This document shows positions 15,304 through 24,550 of a DNA stretch of 49,100 bases, one piece after another (the stretch's first letter is position 1; every line of letters starts with the position of its first letter). A model generated the notes under the pieces. It was not told the DNA's origin. It did no database searches and saw only the letters and a list, made by a program, of their open reading frames with translations. The DNA is from an uncultured Pseudomonadota bacterium (GTDB lineage Bacteria > Pseudomonadota > Gammaproteobacteria > Methylococcales > Methylomonadaceae): assembly GCA_903918375.1 (NCBI GenBank), contig CAIXED010000068.1:1-49100 (forward strand). The letters run 5' to 3'. The position numbers and the translations under genes are program-made.

Positions 15304-17265
15304 CTAAAATAAAGCTATAATTTTTTCTTTAAGAATATTTCTATCCCATAAAACCACGGAGTTTGTTTGTGCTAGTTTTTGAGCTGATTCAGTAAAATAA
15401 TTATTCGTAATAACGATAACTTTATCTAAACGATAATGATTTTTTCCGGCAGCCACTTCTTGTATTGCACTATTGCCGACAGTGCTAGAGTAACATTTTG
15501 CTTGAATACCAATTCTAGTTTCATTTTTTAAAGCAATAACATCAATTCCTTGATCGCCAGTTGCTTTAGTAATTTCACATTCATAGCCAAGTTGCGAGAA
15601 AAGCTCAGCTATAAAGTTTTCAAACTCTATGCCATTCATTAAATCAATATCATCTATGGAGTATTTTTTTGATTTTGATTTTGATTTTTTTAATCTTTTT
15701 ATGAAACTATCATTTTTTTTATCATCTAAAATAGATTTGACTTTTGAATGAATCGAATTAAGACATAGTAGATAGTTTTTGTTATCAAATTTTTCATTTT
15801 TTATTAGGTAATATGTGAAGCATCCAATGGTAACATCATTCAAATGTATTATAGTTTCTAAGGAACAATAAACTATAAGCACTTCATCTAAGCTTTTATT
15901 AATTGTGTCTTCAAAGTAAAATCCATAATCGCCCTTCCATTTTTCAGCAAAATAGTCAATGGTTACATTGCAAATAGTTACATAAGTAGCGAATATCTGC
16001 TCACTAGGTACTATTTGAAAACTAATGGATTCAATTTTTTCTTCTATTGATTCGAATATAAATTTTCTAAATACTAATATCTTATTGTATAAATTAATTG
16101 ATTCCATGTTTTGTGAATTCCCTAACAAATTTTCAGCTGTTTTTGCATGAATTTCTGATAGCAAAAGATTTTGCCCTAAATTATGTGTGCCTACTAGTAA
16201 AAAGCTTTCTAAATATAAAATATTGTCAGGGTTAAGAAAGTTAGATGCGGGGAATTCATCTATAAAGTTTTTAGTCAAGTTAACTATATCTGGTTCATTC
16301 ATCAGTATAGAGACGAGTTTATTAATCTTGTTTTGAAAGAAGTCTTGTAGAAGTGGAATAAATGAGTTTATTGTATCGAAATGTGCTTTTAATAATTCAA
16401 TGTTTTTTAAAGATGTATTGAATGTTATTATAAATTCGTTTGGGTCAAAAGCATTTACTTCTCCATTTTCATCTTCTATAATAATTTGACTAGCTATGCC
16501 AAGAGATGTGCCATAATGAAAATCTTCATTTTCTGAAAAAAGTGAATCGTCAAATACGTCAAACTCCAATTCTTTTGTCGGATCAAAGACAGCTTTTATT
16601 TTAATATTACCAATGCTAACAATACAGCTATGCTCAAAAAAGTATAATTTAGCATCATAAAATTTATCTGTTAAGCTAAATCTTGAATCATCAAAATATT
16701 CAATTTCTAAAGTAGTTGGTGAGTATGTTTTAGAGTCTTCTTTGAATTTTTCTTCATTTGATTTTAGTGTTTTTAAGTATTTTTCTTTTAATTCAATAAT
16801 TTCACCTATATGTGAAACAAAATAATTTGCATCGTAATTATCGCATTCAGATGCAACTTGTATTAGCATTAACTTTGTATTTTCATCTGTATCTAATTTA
16901 TTTATAAAGTAATCTATTACAATTTTGCATCCATGTAGTGAGAAAAACATTATTTTATTAGTGTTATTATGTATGGCGGACTCATAGTTATTTATTTGCG
17001 GGTTAGGGTTTAGAAACATAAATTTTATTCTTTTATTGTTTCTGGTAATAAAAAAATCAAAAAAATTTTCGAAATCTATTTCGCAATATTCATTGTCTGA
17101 AATATTTGTATTTTTCCATTTTATTAAATCTTCTTCATTATCCCATGCAAATAAATATACTTCATCAAAATCATTTATATTAAAAGTAAGTTCGTATTTT
17201 ATTTTTTCGCCGATTAAATGTTTTTTTCCAGGTAAGAAAAATCTTTCAAAGTTAAAACTATTCAT
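15304..17265 (-). CDS. Large protein with C-terminal Mrr-type restriction endonuclease domain
   Basis: This 653-aa protein has a C-terminus (about 534-653) that is a clear Mrr_cat fold: FENFIAELFSQLGYECEI, then GDQGIDVIAL with D571 and D575, then IGIQAKCYS with Q588 and K590 as the D...QxK catalytic pair, then VIVITNNYFTESAQ. A Lys/Ser-rich linker (KKSKSKSKK, about 525-533) precedes it. Residues 1-520 are rich in Asn, Phe, Ile and Asp and match no family I recognise; they may be a sensor or binding module. Codons are strongly AT-biased, unlike the flanking housekeeping genes, which indicates transfer. ATG 17265 has GGA about 10 nt upstream. With the Abi_C-like gene 126 nt downstream it looks like a two-gene antiphage unit. 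Methylated or foreign DNA as target is inferred from the Mrr family. Confidence 0.75.
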   Translation of the reverse strand: MNSFNFERFFLPGKKHLIGEKIKYELTFNINDFDEVYLFAWDNEEDLIKWKNTNISDNEYCEIDFENFFDFFITRNNKRIKFMFLNPNPQINNYESAIHNNTNKIMFFSLHGCKIVIDYFINKLDTDENTKLMLIQVASECDNYDANYFVSHIGEIIELKEKYLKTLKSNEEKFKEDSKTYSPTTLEIEYFDDSRFSLTDKFYDAKLYFFEHSCIVSIGNIKIKAVFDPTKELEFDVFDDSLFSENEDFHYGTSLGIASQIIIEDENGEVNAFDPNEFIITFNTSLKNIELLKAHFDTINSFIPLLQDFFQNKINKLVSILMNEPDIVNLTKNFIDEFPASNFLNPDNILYLESFLLVGTHNLGQNLLLSEIHAKTAENLLGNSQNMESINLYNKILVFRKFIFESIEEKIESISFQIVPSEQIFATYVTICNVTIDYFAEKWKGDYGFYFEDTINKSLDEVLIVYCSLETIIHLNDVTIGCFTYYLIKNEKFDNKNYLLCLNSIHSKVKSILDDKKNDSFIKRLKKSKSKSKKYSIDDIDLMNGIEFENFIAELFSQLGYECEITKATGDQGIDVIALKNETRIGIQAKCYSSTVGNSAIQEVAAGKNHYRLDKVIVITNNYFTESAQKLAQTNSVVLWDRNILKEKIIALF

Positions 17266-17289
17266 ATATTAATTTCCATTTTTTGTAGT

Positions 17290-17410
17290 GCCGTAGATAC
17301 TGTTATTCAAATCAAGCCCTATGAAGCGCTGGATCAACCTACCTTTCACCCTACGAATTTGGTCGAAAACGCCATCGAAATTTGGTGTAAATTGACCAAA
17401 ACCACAATCA
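17290..17410 (+). pseudogene. Possible gene remnant at the right edge of the AT-rich island
   Basis: Right where base composition returns to normal, a plus-strand frame reads AVDTVIQIKPYEALD and continues PTFHPTNLVENAIEIWCKLT. It looks coding in composition but has no start and no stop-defined gene around it. It may be the 3' piece of a gene interrupted by the island. I cannot identify the family, and chance is possible. Confidence 0.22.
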
Positions 17411-17680
17411 AGCCGCCGAGTGCTCACGCAACCACTCTTTCAACGCTTGATCCATACGTGTTTGCCAGCCTTTTCCTGTTGCACGGAAAGCATCTATCAC
17501 TTCTGGACTGTATCGCAAGGTGACAGCAACCTTAGTCGGTGTTTTCTGCTTGCCGCGTCCGCGCAATACGGTTTGTAAATCGTCTGGCAGAGAAGAAAAT
17601 GGCTTGAAGCGTTTAAAATCAACTTCTGTGAGTTCGCGGACTTCGCCATCGTCGTCAATCAACGGTAATCTGTTTTCCAT
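17408..17680 (-). CDS. BrnA-like ribbon-helix-helix antitoxin
   Basis: The protein is 90 aa from ATG 17680, with AGAGAGG upstream; the longer frame to 17794 lies inside the partner gene. An acidic N-terminal half is followed by KVAVTLRYSPEVIDAFRATGKGWQTRMDQ..LKEWL, which matches the BrnA antitoxin core (basic strand, then a GKGWQTR turn and helix) that makes a DNA-binding dimer. It overlaps the DUF2442 gene by 26 nt and would be cotranscribed with it. The usual toxin BrnT is not adjacent. Confidence 0.8.
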   Translation of the reverse strand: MENRLPLIDDDGEVRELTEVDFKRFKPFSSLPDDLQTVLRGRGKQKTPTKVAVTLRYSPEVIDAFRATGKGWQTRMDQALKEWLREHSAA

Positions 17681-17960
17681 ATTTACGAGCCTCTCTATTA
17701 GGGGCATTCTGTACTTGTGCATCCAGCCACAAAGTATCAGCACCAATTTGAATATCCAGCTCTGGCCACTCGATTGTCCAACCTTCGCCTTCAATGACTA
17801 CAGCATTGCTAAATTCTTCAATATTTTGCAATGGCTTCAAACCGAGAAATTTATCAAATGCCTCAGCCAGCGATACCGTAAAAATACCACTATCAATAAA
17901 AGTCAGTTTTAGCCAGTATTCTGGTAAGGCTTCAACCGTTTGCAAACGTGGTTGTTTCAT
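17655..17960 (-). CDS. DUF2442 family small protein
   Basis: This 101-aa protein has the DUF2442 pattern: an N-terminal beta-rich LPEYWLKLTFIDSG..FTVSL, a short helix AFDKFLGLKPL, and the closing WPELDIQIGADTLWLDA that is highly typical. DUF2442 proteins often sit beside toxin-antitoxin-like partners such as DUF4160, but their role is unproved. Here it is the upstream member of an overlapping pair with the BrnA-like gene. It has no strong ribosome site. Confidence 0.8.
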   Translation of the reverse strand: MKQPRLQTVEALPEYWLKLTFIDSGIFTVSLAEAFDKFLGLKPLQNIEEFSNAVVIEGEGWTIEWPELDIQIGADTLWLDAQVQNAPNREARKYGKQITVD

Positions 17961-17988
17961 TGTCGAGGGGATTGTATGAGGGAGATTT

Positions 17989-18162
17989 TTAACTAAAAAT
18001 CTTCCAAAGCATAGCCAGCGTGAATGCTAGATTAAACCCAACTAGCCATTTTAAAACTGCTAGATCAGTTAGCACGGGTGCTAATGCTTGCTGGAACTTT
18101 ACATCAAGATATTGTTTAGTAACCCGTTGTTTAAGATGCTTATTAAGCAATTGTGATGTCAT
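17989..18162 (-). CDS. 57-aa single-pass membrane peptide
   Basis: This gene is short and easily missed. On the minus strand ATG 18162 is preceded by AAGGAT with 9 nt spacing and opens a 57-codon frame. It starts MTSQLLNKHL, has a Lys/Gln-rich helix, and ends with one hydrophobic segment (LKWLVGFNLAFTLAMLWKIF, about 37-56). The C-terminal pattern recalls the tail anchor of DUF1640-like coiled-coil proteins, of which this could be a short relative or remnant. It lies upstream of the DUF2442/BrnA pair on the same strand, 28 nt away, and might be part of that transcript. Confidence 0.5.
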   Translation of the reverse strand: MTSQLLNKHLKQRVTKQYLDVKFQQALAPVLTDLAVLKWLVGFNLAFTLAMLWKIFS

Positions 18163-18305
18163 AAAAAGTTAATCCTTGTTATAAATTCGGCAGCGACTTT
18201 ACCACGCTTCATAGACGCTAGAAACTTTAGCTAATTTTACTGCGGCCTAAAAAATCAAAGAGCTTCAAAAAACAGTTTCTCTAATTAATTGGTTTCGCTT
18301 TTAAT

Positions 18306-18386
18306 TTTGTCATTCCGTTAGGAATCCCTTAGCCTCAAAGTGATTCAATAGGTTTGCAGTTAAGCGATCCCTAACGGGATGACAAA
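18306..18386. repeat. Long inverted repeat
   Basis: TTTGTCATTCCGTTAGGAAT-type sequence at 18306-18325 and its near-perfect reverse complement at 18366-18386 (GATCCCTAACGGGATGACAAA) enclose about 40 nt. This is a miniature palindromic element in the 454-nt gap between the 57-aa gene and uvrA. No T-run marks it as a terminator. Confidence 0.75.
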
Positions 18387-18487
18387 GAAAAAGTTGGTCA
18401 GCAATTTCTAAGGATAATTTCCAGAAGCAGTTGCATAATTTGGCGTTAAAAAGCACAGATGTTGGATGTCATCAGCCTACTTTTACC

Positions 18488-18581
18488 AGTCAGTTAAGGC
18501 TTTCCCGTTTGCCTGTCGAAGGATGAGCCGGAAAGCCGAATATCGCTAGCAATCGCCGTTCATGCAGCACGAACGGCTTAG
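18488..18581 (+). repeat. Dispersed repeat, copy 1 (related to 32376-32490)
   Basis: Begins AGTCAGTTAAGGCTTTCCCG and ends ACGAACGGCTTAG, shared with the second copy at 32376-32490 apart from indels. Internally AGGCTTTCC pairs with CGGAAAGCC, and CGTTCATGC faces GCACGAACGG, so the unit folds into two stems. The TGTCGAAGGATGA core belongs to a widespread type of intergenic repeat. Confidence 0.8.
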
Positions 18582-18616
18582 CTGGTAAGCAAGCTTTGTA
18601 TTCAACCAACCATCAC

Positions 18617-21433
18617 TCACTCAAAAAACCGCTTCAAATAAACCCCAGTATGCGACTGCGGATTATCAGCAATCTCTCTTGGCGTACCTTCCGCGACTAA
18701 AGTCCCGCCGCCGCTACCGCCTTCTGGCCCCATATCCACCAACCAGTCAGCGGTTTTAATCACGTCTAGATTATGTTCGATGATAATCACAGTGTTACCG
18801 TGATCGCGTAGCTTATGCAGTACGGTGAGCAGTTGCTTGATGTCGTGAAAATGCAGGCCAGTAGTCGGTTCGTCGAGAATATACAGCGTGGTGCCAGTGT
18901 CGCGTTTTGATAGTTCTTTCGCCAGTTTCACCCGCTGCGCCTCACCGCCGGACAGCGTTACCGCGTTTTGACCGAGGGTGATGTAGCTCAAACCGACATC
19001 CATCAAGGTTTGCAGTTTGCGCGCCAAACTCGGTACAGCGCTGAAAAATTGCAGGGCATCTTCAACGGTCATTTCCAAAACTTCGTGGATGGTTTTGCCT
19101 TTGTAGCGGACTTCTAGGGTTTCGCGGTTGTAGCGTTTGCCTTGGCAAATATCGCAGGGCACGAAAATGTCGGCTAAAAAGTGCATTTCTACTTTAATCA
19201 CGCCATCGCCAGCACAGGCTTCGCAGCGGCCACCTTTGACGTTGAAACTGAAGCGCCCCGGTGTGTAGCCGCGTGAACGGGCTTCTGGTGTGGCGGAAAA
19301 TAATTCCCGCACTGGGGTGAAAATTCCGGTGTAAGTGGCTGGATTCGAGCGCGGGGTTCGGCCAATCGGGCTTTGGTCTATATCAACGATTTTGTCGAAT
19401 TGCTCCAAGCCTTCAATCGCCTCACACGGCGCAGGAATACAGCTGGCGCCGTTGATTAATCGCGCGGCGTGGCTGTACAAGGTGTCGTTAATCAAGGTTG
19501 ATTTGCCGGAGCCGGAAACACCTGTCACGCAAGTCAACAAGCCAACCGGAAAACTGACATCGACGTTTTTCAGATTATTGCCGCTGGCATTGCGGATGGT
19601 GATCAGTTTTTTGGCATCGCGCGGAGTGATTTTTTCCGGTACTTCAATACTCAAAGCCCCCGACAAATATTGACCGGTCAGCGAATTGGGGTCAGCGAAA
19701 ATCTGTTCCGGCGTGCCTTGCGAGACAATTTGCCCGCCGTGAACGCCAGCGCCGGGGCCAATATCAACAATGTAATCAGCGGCACGAATCGCATCTTCGT
19801 CATGTTCGACCACAATTACCGTGTTGCCCAAGTCACGCAAACGGAACAAGGTGTTGAGCAGGCGTTGGTTGTCGCGTTGATGCAAGCCGATCGATGGCTC
19901 GTCGAGCACATACATCACGCCGACCAAGCCAGCACCGATTTGGCTGGCGAGTCGAATCCGTTGTGCTTCGCCGCCTGATAAGGTGTCGGCGCTACGGTCT
20001 AGGGTTAAATAATCCAAGCCGACATTGACCAAAAACTCTAAGCGTTCCTGGATTTCTTTGTTGATTTTGGCGGCAATTTCACCGCGATGGCCGGGGATTT
20101 CCAAGTGTTGGAAAAATGCCAAAGTTTGTTTAATCGGCAAGCGGGTGACGTGGTGTAAAGGCGAATCGGCAACAAACACATTGCGAGCGCCTAAATTCAA
20201 GCGTGCGCCATCGCAGCTGGTGCAAACTTGATGAGCTAAATATTTCGCCAATTCATCACGTACCATTTGCGAATCGCTTTCGTGATAACGGCGTTCCATA
20301 TTAGGAATAATGCCTTCAAAACTATGGCGGCTGGTTTTAGCTTTGCCGGAACCCATTTGGAATTGGAAGCTGATAACTTCGTCGCCGCTGCCGTACAAAA
20401 TCGCTGCTTGCACCGGCTTGGGAATACTGGAAAACGGCGCTTCGGGGTCGAAGCCGTAATGCTCTGCCAAGGCGCAGATGATTTGGTAGTAATAGGCATT
20501 GCGTCGATCCCAGCCACGCACCGCGCCACCAGCCAAGCTGATTTCAGGGTTATGCACCACCAATTGCGGGTCAAAGGTTTGTCGCACGCCAAGGCCGTCA
20601 CAGCTGGGGCAAGCGCCTTTGGGATTGTTGAATGAGAAAATCCGTGGTTCCAACTCGCTCAAGCTATAACCGCAATGTGGGCAGGCGTAGCGTTCGGAAA
20701 ATAATAATTGCTGGTCGTTGTCCATTGATGCGGCAATCGCCAAACCATCGGATAAACGCAAAGCGGTTTCAAACGATTCCGCTAAGCGCAAAGCCATGTC
20801 GTCGCGGATTTTGAAGCGGTCAACAATCACCTCGATGGTGTGTTTTTTCTTCAAATCTAGTGCCGGTGGTTCGTCTAATTCGTAAATTTCGCCGTCAATT
20901 CGCGCCCGTAAAAAACCTTGGGCTTTTAAATCTTCCAACAGTAAAACGTGCTCGCCTTTGCGGTCGTTAATCACTGGCGCTAACAACATCCAGCGTTCGC
21001 CTTCCGGTTGCGCCAACACCAAATCGACCATTTGGCTAACGGTTTGCGCTTCTAAGGAAACCCCGTGTTCAGGACAGCGGGGAATTCCGACTCGGGCATA
21101 TAGCAAACGCAAGTAATCATAAATTTCGGTGATGGTGCCGACAGTGGAGCGGGGATTGTGCGAAGTGGATTTTTGCTCAATCGAAATCGCCGGTGACAAA
21201 CCTTCAATATGATCGACATCCGGCTTTTCCATCATCGACAAAAACTGCCGAGCGTAAGCGGATAAAGACTCAACATAACGCCGCTGGCCTTCTGCGTAGA
21301 TAGTGTCAAACGCCAATGACGACTTGCCCGACCCCGATAAACCGGTAATCACGATCAAGCTATCGCGGGGAAGGTCTAGGTCGATGTTTTTAAGATTGTG
21401 AGTACGAGCGCCACGAATACTGATGGTGTCCAC
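18617..21433 (-). CDS. uvrA: UvrABC system protein A
   Basis: The 938-aa product is the damage-sensing ATPase of nucleotide excision repair. I start it at GTG 21433 because the product then begins [14 protein letters not shown] as in E. coli and AGGAA lies 9 nt upstream; a TTG at 21454 would add seven residues. Both ABC modules are present: Walker [10 protein letters not shown] and GVSGSGKST, signatures [14 protein letters not shown] and [14 protein letters not shown], Walker [11 protein letters not shown] and [10 protein letters not shown]. The zinc-finger segments CPHCGYS...CPSCDG and CEACAGDG...CDICQG are intact. I see no LexA-type box upstream. Confidence 0.97.
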   Translation of the reverse strand: MDTISIRGARTHNLKNIDLDLPRDSLIVITGLSGSGKSSLAFDTIYAEGQRRYVESLSAYARQFLSMMEKPDVDHIEGLSPAISIEQKSTSHNPRSTVGTITEIYDYLRLLYARVGIPRCPEHGVSLEAQTVSQMVDLVLAQPEGERWMLLAPVINDRKGEHVLLLEDLKAQGFLRARIDGEIYELDEPPALDLKKKHTIEVIVDRFKIRDDMALRLAESFETALRLSDGLAIAASMDNDQQLLFSERYACPHCGYSLSELEPRIFSFNNPKGACPSCDGLGVRQTFDPQLVVHNPEISLAGGAVRGWDRRNAYYYQIICALAEHYGFDPEAPFSSIPKPVQAAILYGSGDEVISFQFQMGSGKAKTSRHSFEGIIPNMERRYHESDSQMVRDELAKYLAHQVCTSCDGARLNLGARNVFVADSPLHHVTRLPIKQTLAFFQHLEIPGHRGEIAAKINKEIQERLEFLVNVGLDYLTLDRSADTLSGGEAQRIRLASQIGAGLVGVMYVLDEPSIGLHQRDNQRLLNTLFRLRDLGNTVIVVEHDEDAIRAADYIVDIGPGAGVHGGQIVSQGTPEQIFADPNSLTGQYLSGALSIEVPEKITPRDAKKLITIRNASGNNLKNVDVSFPVGLLTCVTGVSGSGKSTLINDTLYSHAARLINGASCIPAPCEAIEGLEQFDKIVDIDQSPIGRTPRSNPATYTGIFTPVRELFSATPEARSRGYTPGRFSFNVKGGRCEACAGDGVIKVEMHFLADIFVPCDICQGKRYNRETLEVRYKGKTIHEVLEMTVEDALQFFSAVPSLARKLQTLMDVGLSYITLGQNAVTLSGGEAQRVKLAKELSKRDTGTTLYILDEPTTGLHFHDIKQLLTVLHKLRDHGNTVIIIEHNLDVIKTADWLVDMGPEGGSGGGTLVAEGTPREIADNPQSHTGVYLKRFFE

Positions 21434-21758
21434 TGAGCTAAATTCCTGCAACAAGAGAAGCTCATACTATACGGGGCTTTGCGGGGATTAGGCAAAGGGC
21501 AGGGGTTAATAATGGCTAAAAATATCAGCTAACCGGGGAAGTATGCGGTAGCAATTGGCTTTTGATATCAATGTAGCTTTTAATCAGATCGCAAACATAA
21601 CCTCGTAAATGTAAATGCCGATATTGTTTCGGTGATAGTTAAGTTGATGACTTGTAATGTAAAAAAGTGTAATATCGTATTATTGCTAATAACTTAAAAA
21701 AATTGAGAGCGATTGCCATGCTTAAGGATTAGCGGTGATTTTCTTAATTAAATGAACT
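21434..21758. other. Intergenic region between divergent uvrA and two-component genes
   Basis: About 325 nt. The uvrA-proximal half has normal composition. From about 21580 it turns AT-rich toward the response regulator gene, as the following two genes do. It must hold both divergent promoters, but I cannot assign -35/-10 boxes with confidence. No GTTC-N7-GTTC or CTGT-N8-ACAG box is visible. Confidence 0.4.
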
Positions 21759-22448
21759 ATGTCTAATTGTATTAATATTGTTGTTATTGAAGATTACAAG
21801 CCTCTTTGTGATATGTTTGTCTATTATTTATCAAATAATGGGTATTCTGCTGTCGGTGTTGGCTCAGCCTTGGAGTTAGATGATTATTTTTCAAATAACC
21901 ATGCCAATGTATTGATTCTTGATATTAATTTGCCAGGGGAGGATGGTTTTAGTATTGCTAGGCGCTATAGGGCTGCTTATCCAGAGATTAATATCGTTAT
22001 GTTAACTACTAAGCATGAGGTTAAAGATAAAGTTGTAGGTTATGAAAGTGGTGCTGATATTTATTTGTCAAAACCTGTTTCTGTTGAAGAGTTGTCCGCA
22101 GCTATTTTTAGTATTAAAAGACGAGTTTCTTATGGTGTTAATCCTAGTAATCAGGTTAAATTTAATCTTATAAAAAGAGAAATATCAAACAACCAGCACT
22201 CAGTTCAGTTAACTAGACAACAAGCAAAAATATTACATGGCCTGGTTGATGCAACAGAAAATCGTCTAAATCATCAAGAATTGTTAGAGTTAATTAATAA
22301 AATTTATTCTGAGGCAAATCAAAAAGCCCTTGCTGTTTGTATATTTCGACTTAATAAAAAGCTTTTGGAAGTTGGGTTGGATGATGTTGCAATCAAAAGC
22401 GATTGGAATCAGAGTTATCAACTCACTGAAAGTATTGTGATTTTGTAG
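21759..22448 (+). CDS. OmpR-like two-component response regulator
   Basis: In this 229-aa protein the receiver domain spans 1-120, with the acidic pair E11/D12, phosphoacceptor D55 (LILDINLPGEDG), the T/S switch at T83-T84 and K105 (YLSKPVS). The C-terminal 95 residues resemble a winged-helix output domain (VQLTRQQAKILHGLVD and following), but the recognition region is divergent and targets cannot be predicted. It lies 34 nt before the histidine kinase gene, its obvious partner. Both are AT-richer than the neighbouring uvrA and MFS genes. Confidence 0.88.
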   Translation: MSNCINIVVIEDYKPLCDMFVYYLSNNGYSAVGVGSALELDDYFSNNHANVLILDINLPGEDGFSIARRYRAAYPEINIVMLTTKHEVKDKVVGYESGADIYLSKPVSVEELSAAIFSIKRRVSYGVNPSNQVKFNLIKREISNNQHSVQLTRQQAKILHGLVDATENRLNHQELLELINKIYSEANQKALAVCIFRLNKKLLEVGLDDVAIKSDWNQSYQLTESIVIL

Positions 22449-22482
22449 TGATCTTGAGTCGATTTTTATTTTCTTAAATAAT

Positions 22483-24426
22483 ATGCTTATAAATAAACAA
22501 TCGTTTCGGGTTTTTATGCTGTTGATTTTGTTTTCAATAGCAAGACAGAGCTTTGCTGTAGATGATTTTATAGTTAGCAAGGCTTATTTTGAAGATAAAT
22601 CAAATCTGTTGAAGCTAGAAGAAGTTAAAAAACAGCAGTTTATTGAATACAATGGTTTTTTGGCAAAGGGATATACTGATTCAGCTTTTTGGCTGCGGTT
22701 AACAATCGACCCTAGTAAAAAGTCATTAGAATCGTCACTTGTGAATGATGATTTAGTGATGATTATTCGTCCTACCAATCTGGATGAAATTCAAGTTTAT
22801 GATTCTTTGGATTCTGATAATAAGCCTTATTTTTTAGGCGATACTATCGATGTGGATAAAAATCATAATAATCAATATCAATCTTTAAATATAAATAAGG
22901 TTGTTTCTAGGGGGTATGAGCCTAGAAATATTTGGTTAAGACTCAAGACTACTAGTGTTAATTTAATTGATATTAGGGCTTATGTTCCTCGTGATGTCCA
23001 TGAGTTCGAGAAAAAACGCGAGTATTTGTATGAATTTAACATTGCTTATTTTGCATGTTTTTTGATATGGAGTTTATATTATTCTATTTTTTCTCGGGAA
23101 GCAATTATTGGGGCTTTTGCTATTAAGCAGGTTTTTGGCTTGGCTTCAACTGTTTTATTGTATGGGTATTTTAGGTTTATATTTGGTGATAGTATTCCGG
23201 CTGTTTTACTTGATAAAGTAACTAGCGTTATTGTCATTATCTATGGCACTGTCTCTGTTTATTTTGATTATACCTTGCTAAAAGAGTTGGAATCAGAAAG
23301 GCGTGGATCAAAACTATTGCTTCTTTTGATTTGCTGTTTTCCTGTTGAGCTCTTGCTTATGTATACAGGATATACAAATAGAGCTTTGCAATTAAATATG
23401 ATTATTACAGCGCTTGGACCATTGATTAGTTTTTTGATTGCAATATGTTATAAACCTAATGCATTAAGTGCTGTTGAAACATTTGTTCCGCATAAAATAT
23501 TGATATTTTCATACGCGTTAATTTCTATTCTTTCCTTGCTGTTTCTATTGTCTATTGCTGGCGTTTTGCCTTGTGATGAATGGGTGTTGAATGGTCGAGT
23601 TTTTCAGGGATTTATTGCTGGCATATTATTAATGACTATATTGCAAATCCGTTCAAATCAAATGGAGCAAAGTCGTCAATTAGCTATTACACAATTAGAG
23701 CTTAAACAGCAAGAGCTTGATATTGAATGGCAACATCAAGAAGAAAAAAGCCAGTTTTTAGGGATATTGGCACATGATCTTAAAACGCCGCTGGCTTTGA
23801 TTAAAATGGTTTTAGGTATCAAAGAGTTTACCGCAGAACATATCAATTATTTAAATAATGCGGTTAATGATATGAATACGATTATCGAACGCTGTTTACA
23901 AGTTGCAGAACTCGAAGAGCGTAAGATTGCTTTGGTTTGGGTAAAAGTTAATTTATTAAGCTTGTTGAATGAGTTAAAAAAGCAAAGTCCAGCAAATAAG
24001 AGGATTGTTATTCATTGTGATAGTGCAATCGATTTATATGTTGATGATCAACTTTTACAAATTATTTTGTCTAATATTGTTGATAATGCTACTAAATATA
24101 GTAATCCCCACGCTAATATTGAAATTCATGTTTCTAAGGCATCGCATGGTAATCATGAAGGTATTGAAATTGCAATTTCTAATCTGCCTGGCAAAGTGGG
24201 GTGGCCAGATCCAGATAAAGTTTTCCAAAAATACTATCGAGCTAATAATGATCAGCGTTTGTCAGGATCAGGGCAGGGGCTTTATTTAGTTGCTAATTTA
24301 GCGGTGATACTGGGTGGAAGTATTCGTTATCAGCCTGATAAAACGCATATCTGTTTTGTATTATGGTTACCTAATAATTCGGCTGAATCTGACAAAATCA
24401 CTGCTAACGATGCAGTCAAGAGCTGA
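22483..24426 (+). CDS. 7TM-DISM sensor histidine kinase
   Basis: This 647-aa protein has a signal peptide (1-25), then a periplasmic 7TMR-DISMED2-type beta domain (about 27-180; DSAFWLRLTI and EPRNIWLRLKT are its hallmark strands), which in the family binds carbohydrate-like ligands. A 7TM-DISM membrane block follows (about 185-395), then a short coiled coil. The kinase core has the H-box FLGILAHDLKTPLALI with H431, the N-box LSNIVDNATKYSN and the G-box GSGQGLYLVANL. It should phosphorylate the adjacent regulator. The ligand is unknown. Confidence 0.88.
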   Translation: MLINKQSFRVFMLLILFSIARQSFAVDDFIVSKAYFEDKSNLLKLEEVKKQQFIEYNGFLAKGYTDSAFWLRLTIDPSKKSLESSLVNDDLVMIIRPTNLDEIQVYDSLDSDNKPYFLGDTIDVDKNHNNQYQSLNINKVVSRGYEPRNIWLRLKTTSVNLIDIRAYVPRDVHEFEKKREYLYEFNIAYFACFLIWSLYYSIFSREAIIGAFAIKQVFGLASTVLLYGYFRFIFGDSIPAVLLDKVTSVIVIIYGTVSVYFDYTLLKELESERRGSKLLLLLICCFPVELLLMYTGYTNRALQLNMIITALGPLISFLIAICYKPNALSAVETFVPHKILIFSYALISILSLLFLLSIAGVLPCDEWVLNGRVFQGFIAGILLMTILQIRSNQMEQSRQLAITQLELKQQELDIEWQHQEEKSQFLGILAHDLKTPLALIKMVLGIKEFTAEHINYLNNAVNDMNTIIERCLQVAELEERKIALVWVKVNLLSLLNELKKQSPANKRIVIHCDSAIDLYVDDQLLQIILSNIVDNATKYSNPHANIEIHVSKASHGNHEGIEIAISNLPGKVGWPDPDKVFQKYYRANNDQRLSGSGQGLYLVANLAVILGGSIRYQPDKTHICFVLWLPNNSAESDKITANDAVKS

Positions 24427-24550
24427 GCTGACACAAATCGAGCCTTATGATTTTCAGGTCAGTTTCAATCCTACGCAATCTGGAGTCTGTCACCGATAAA
24501 CTGGTACTATAGCCACCTTTTTTTGATTCAGCAGTTTCAGGAGTTTTGGT

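Noticed and set aside
17680-17794. N-terminal extension of the BrnA-like protein
   Set aside because: The added residues read through the DUF2442 gene in another frame; ATG 17680 has a ribosome site and fits the family start.
20236-20635. 120-aa frames on both strands inside uvrA
   Set aside because: Alternative-frame readings of uvrA without start signals.
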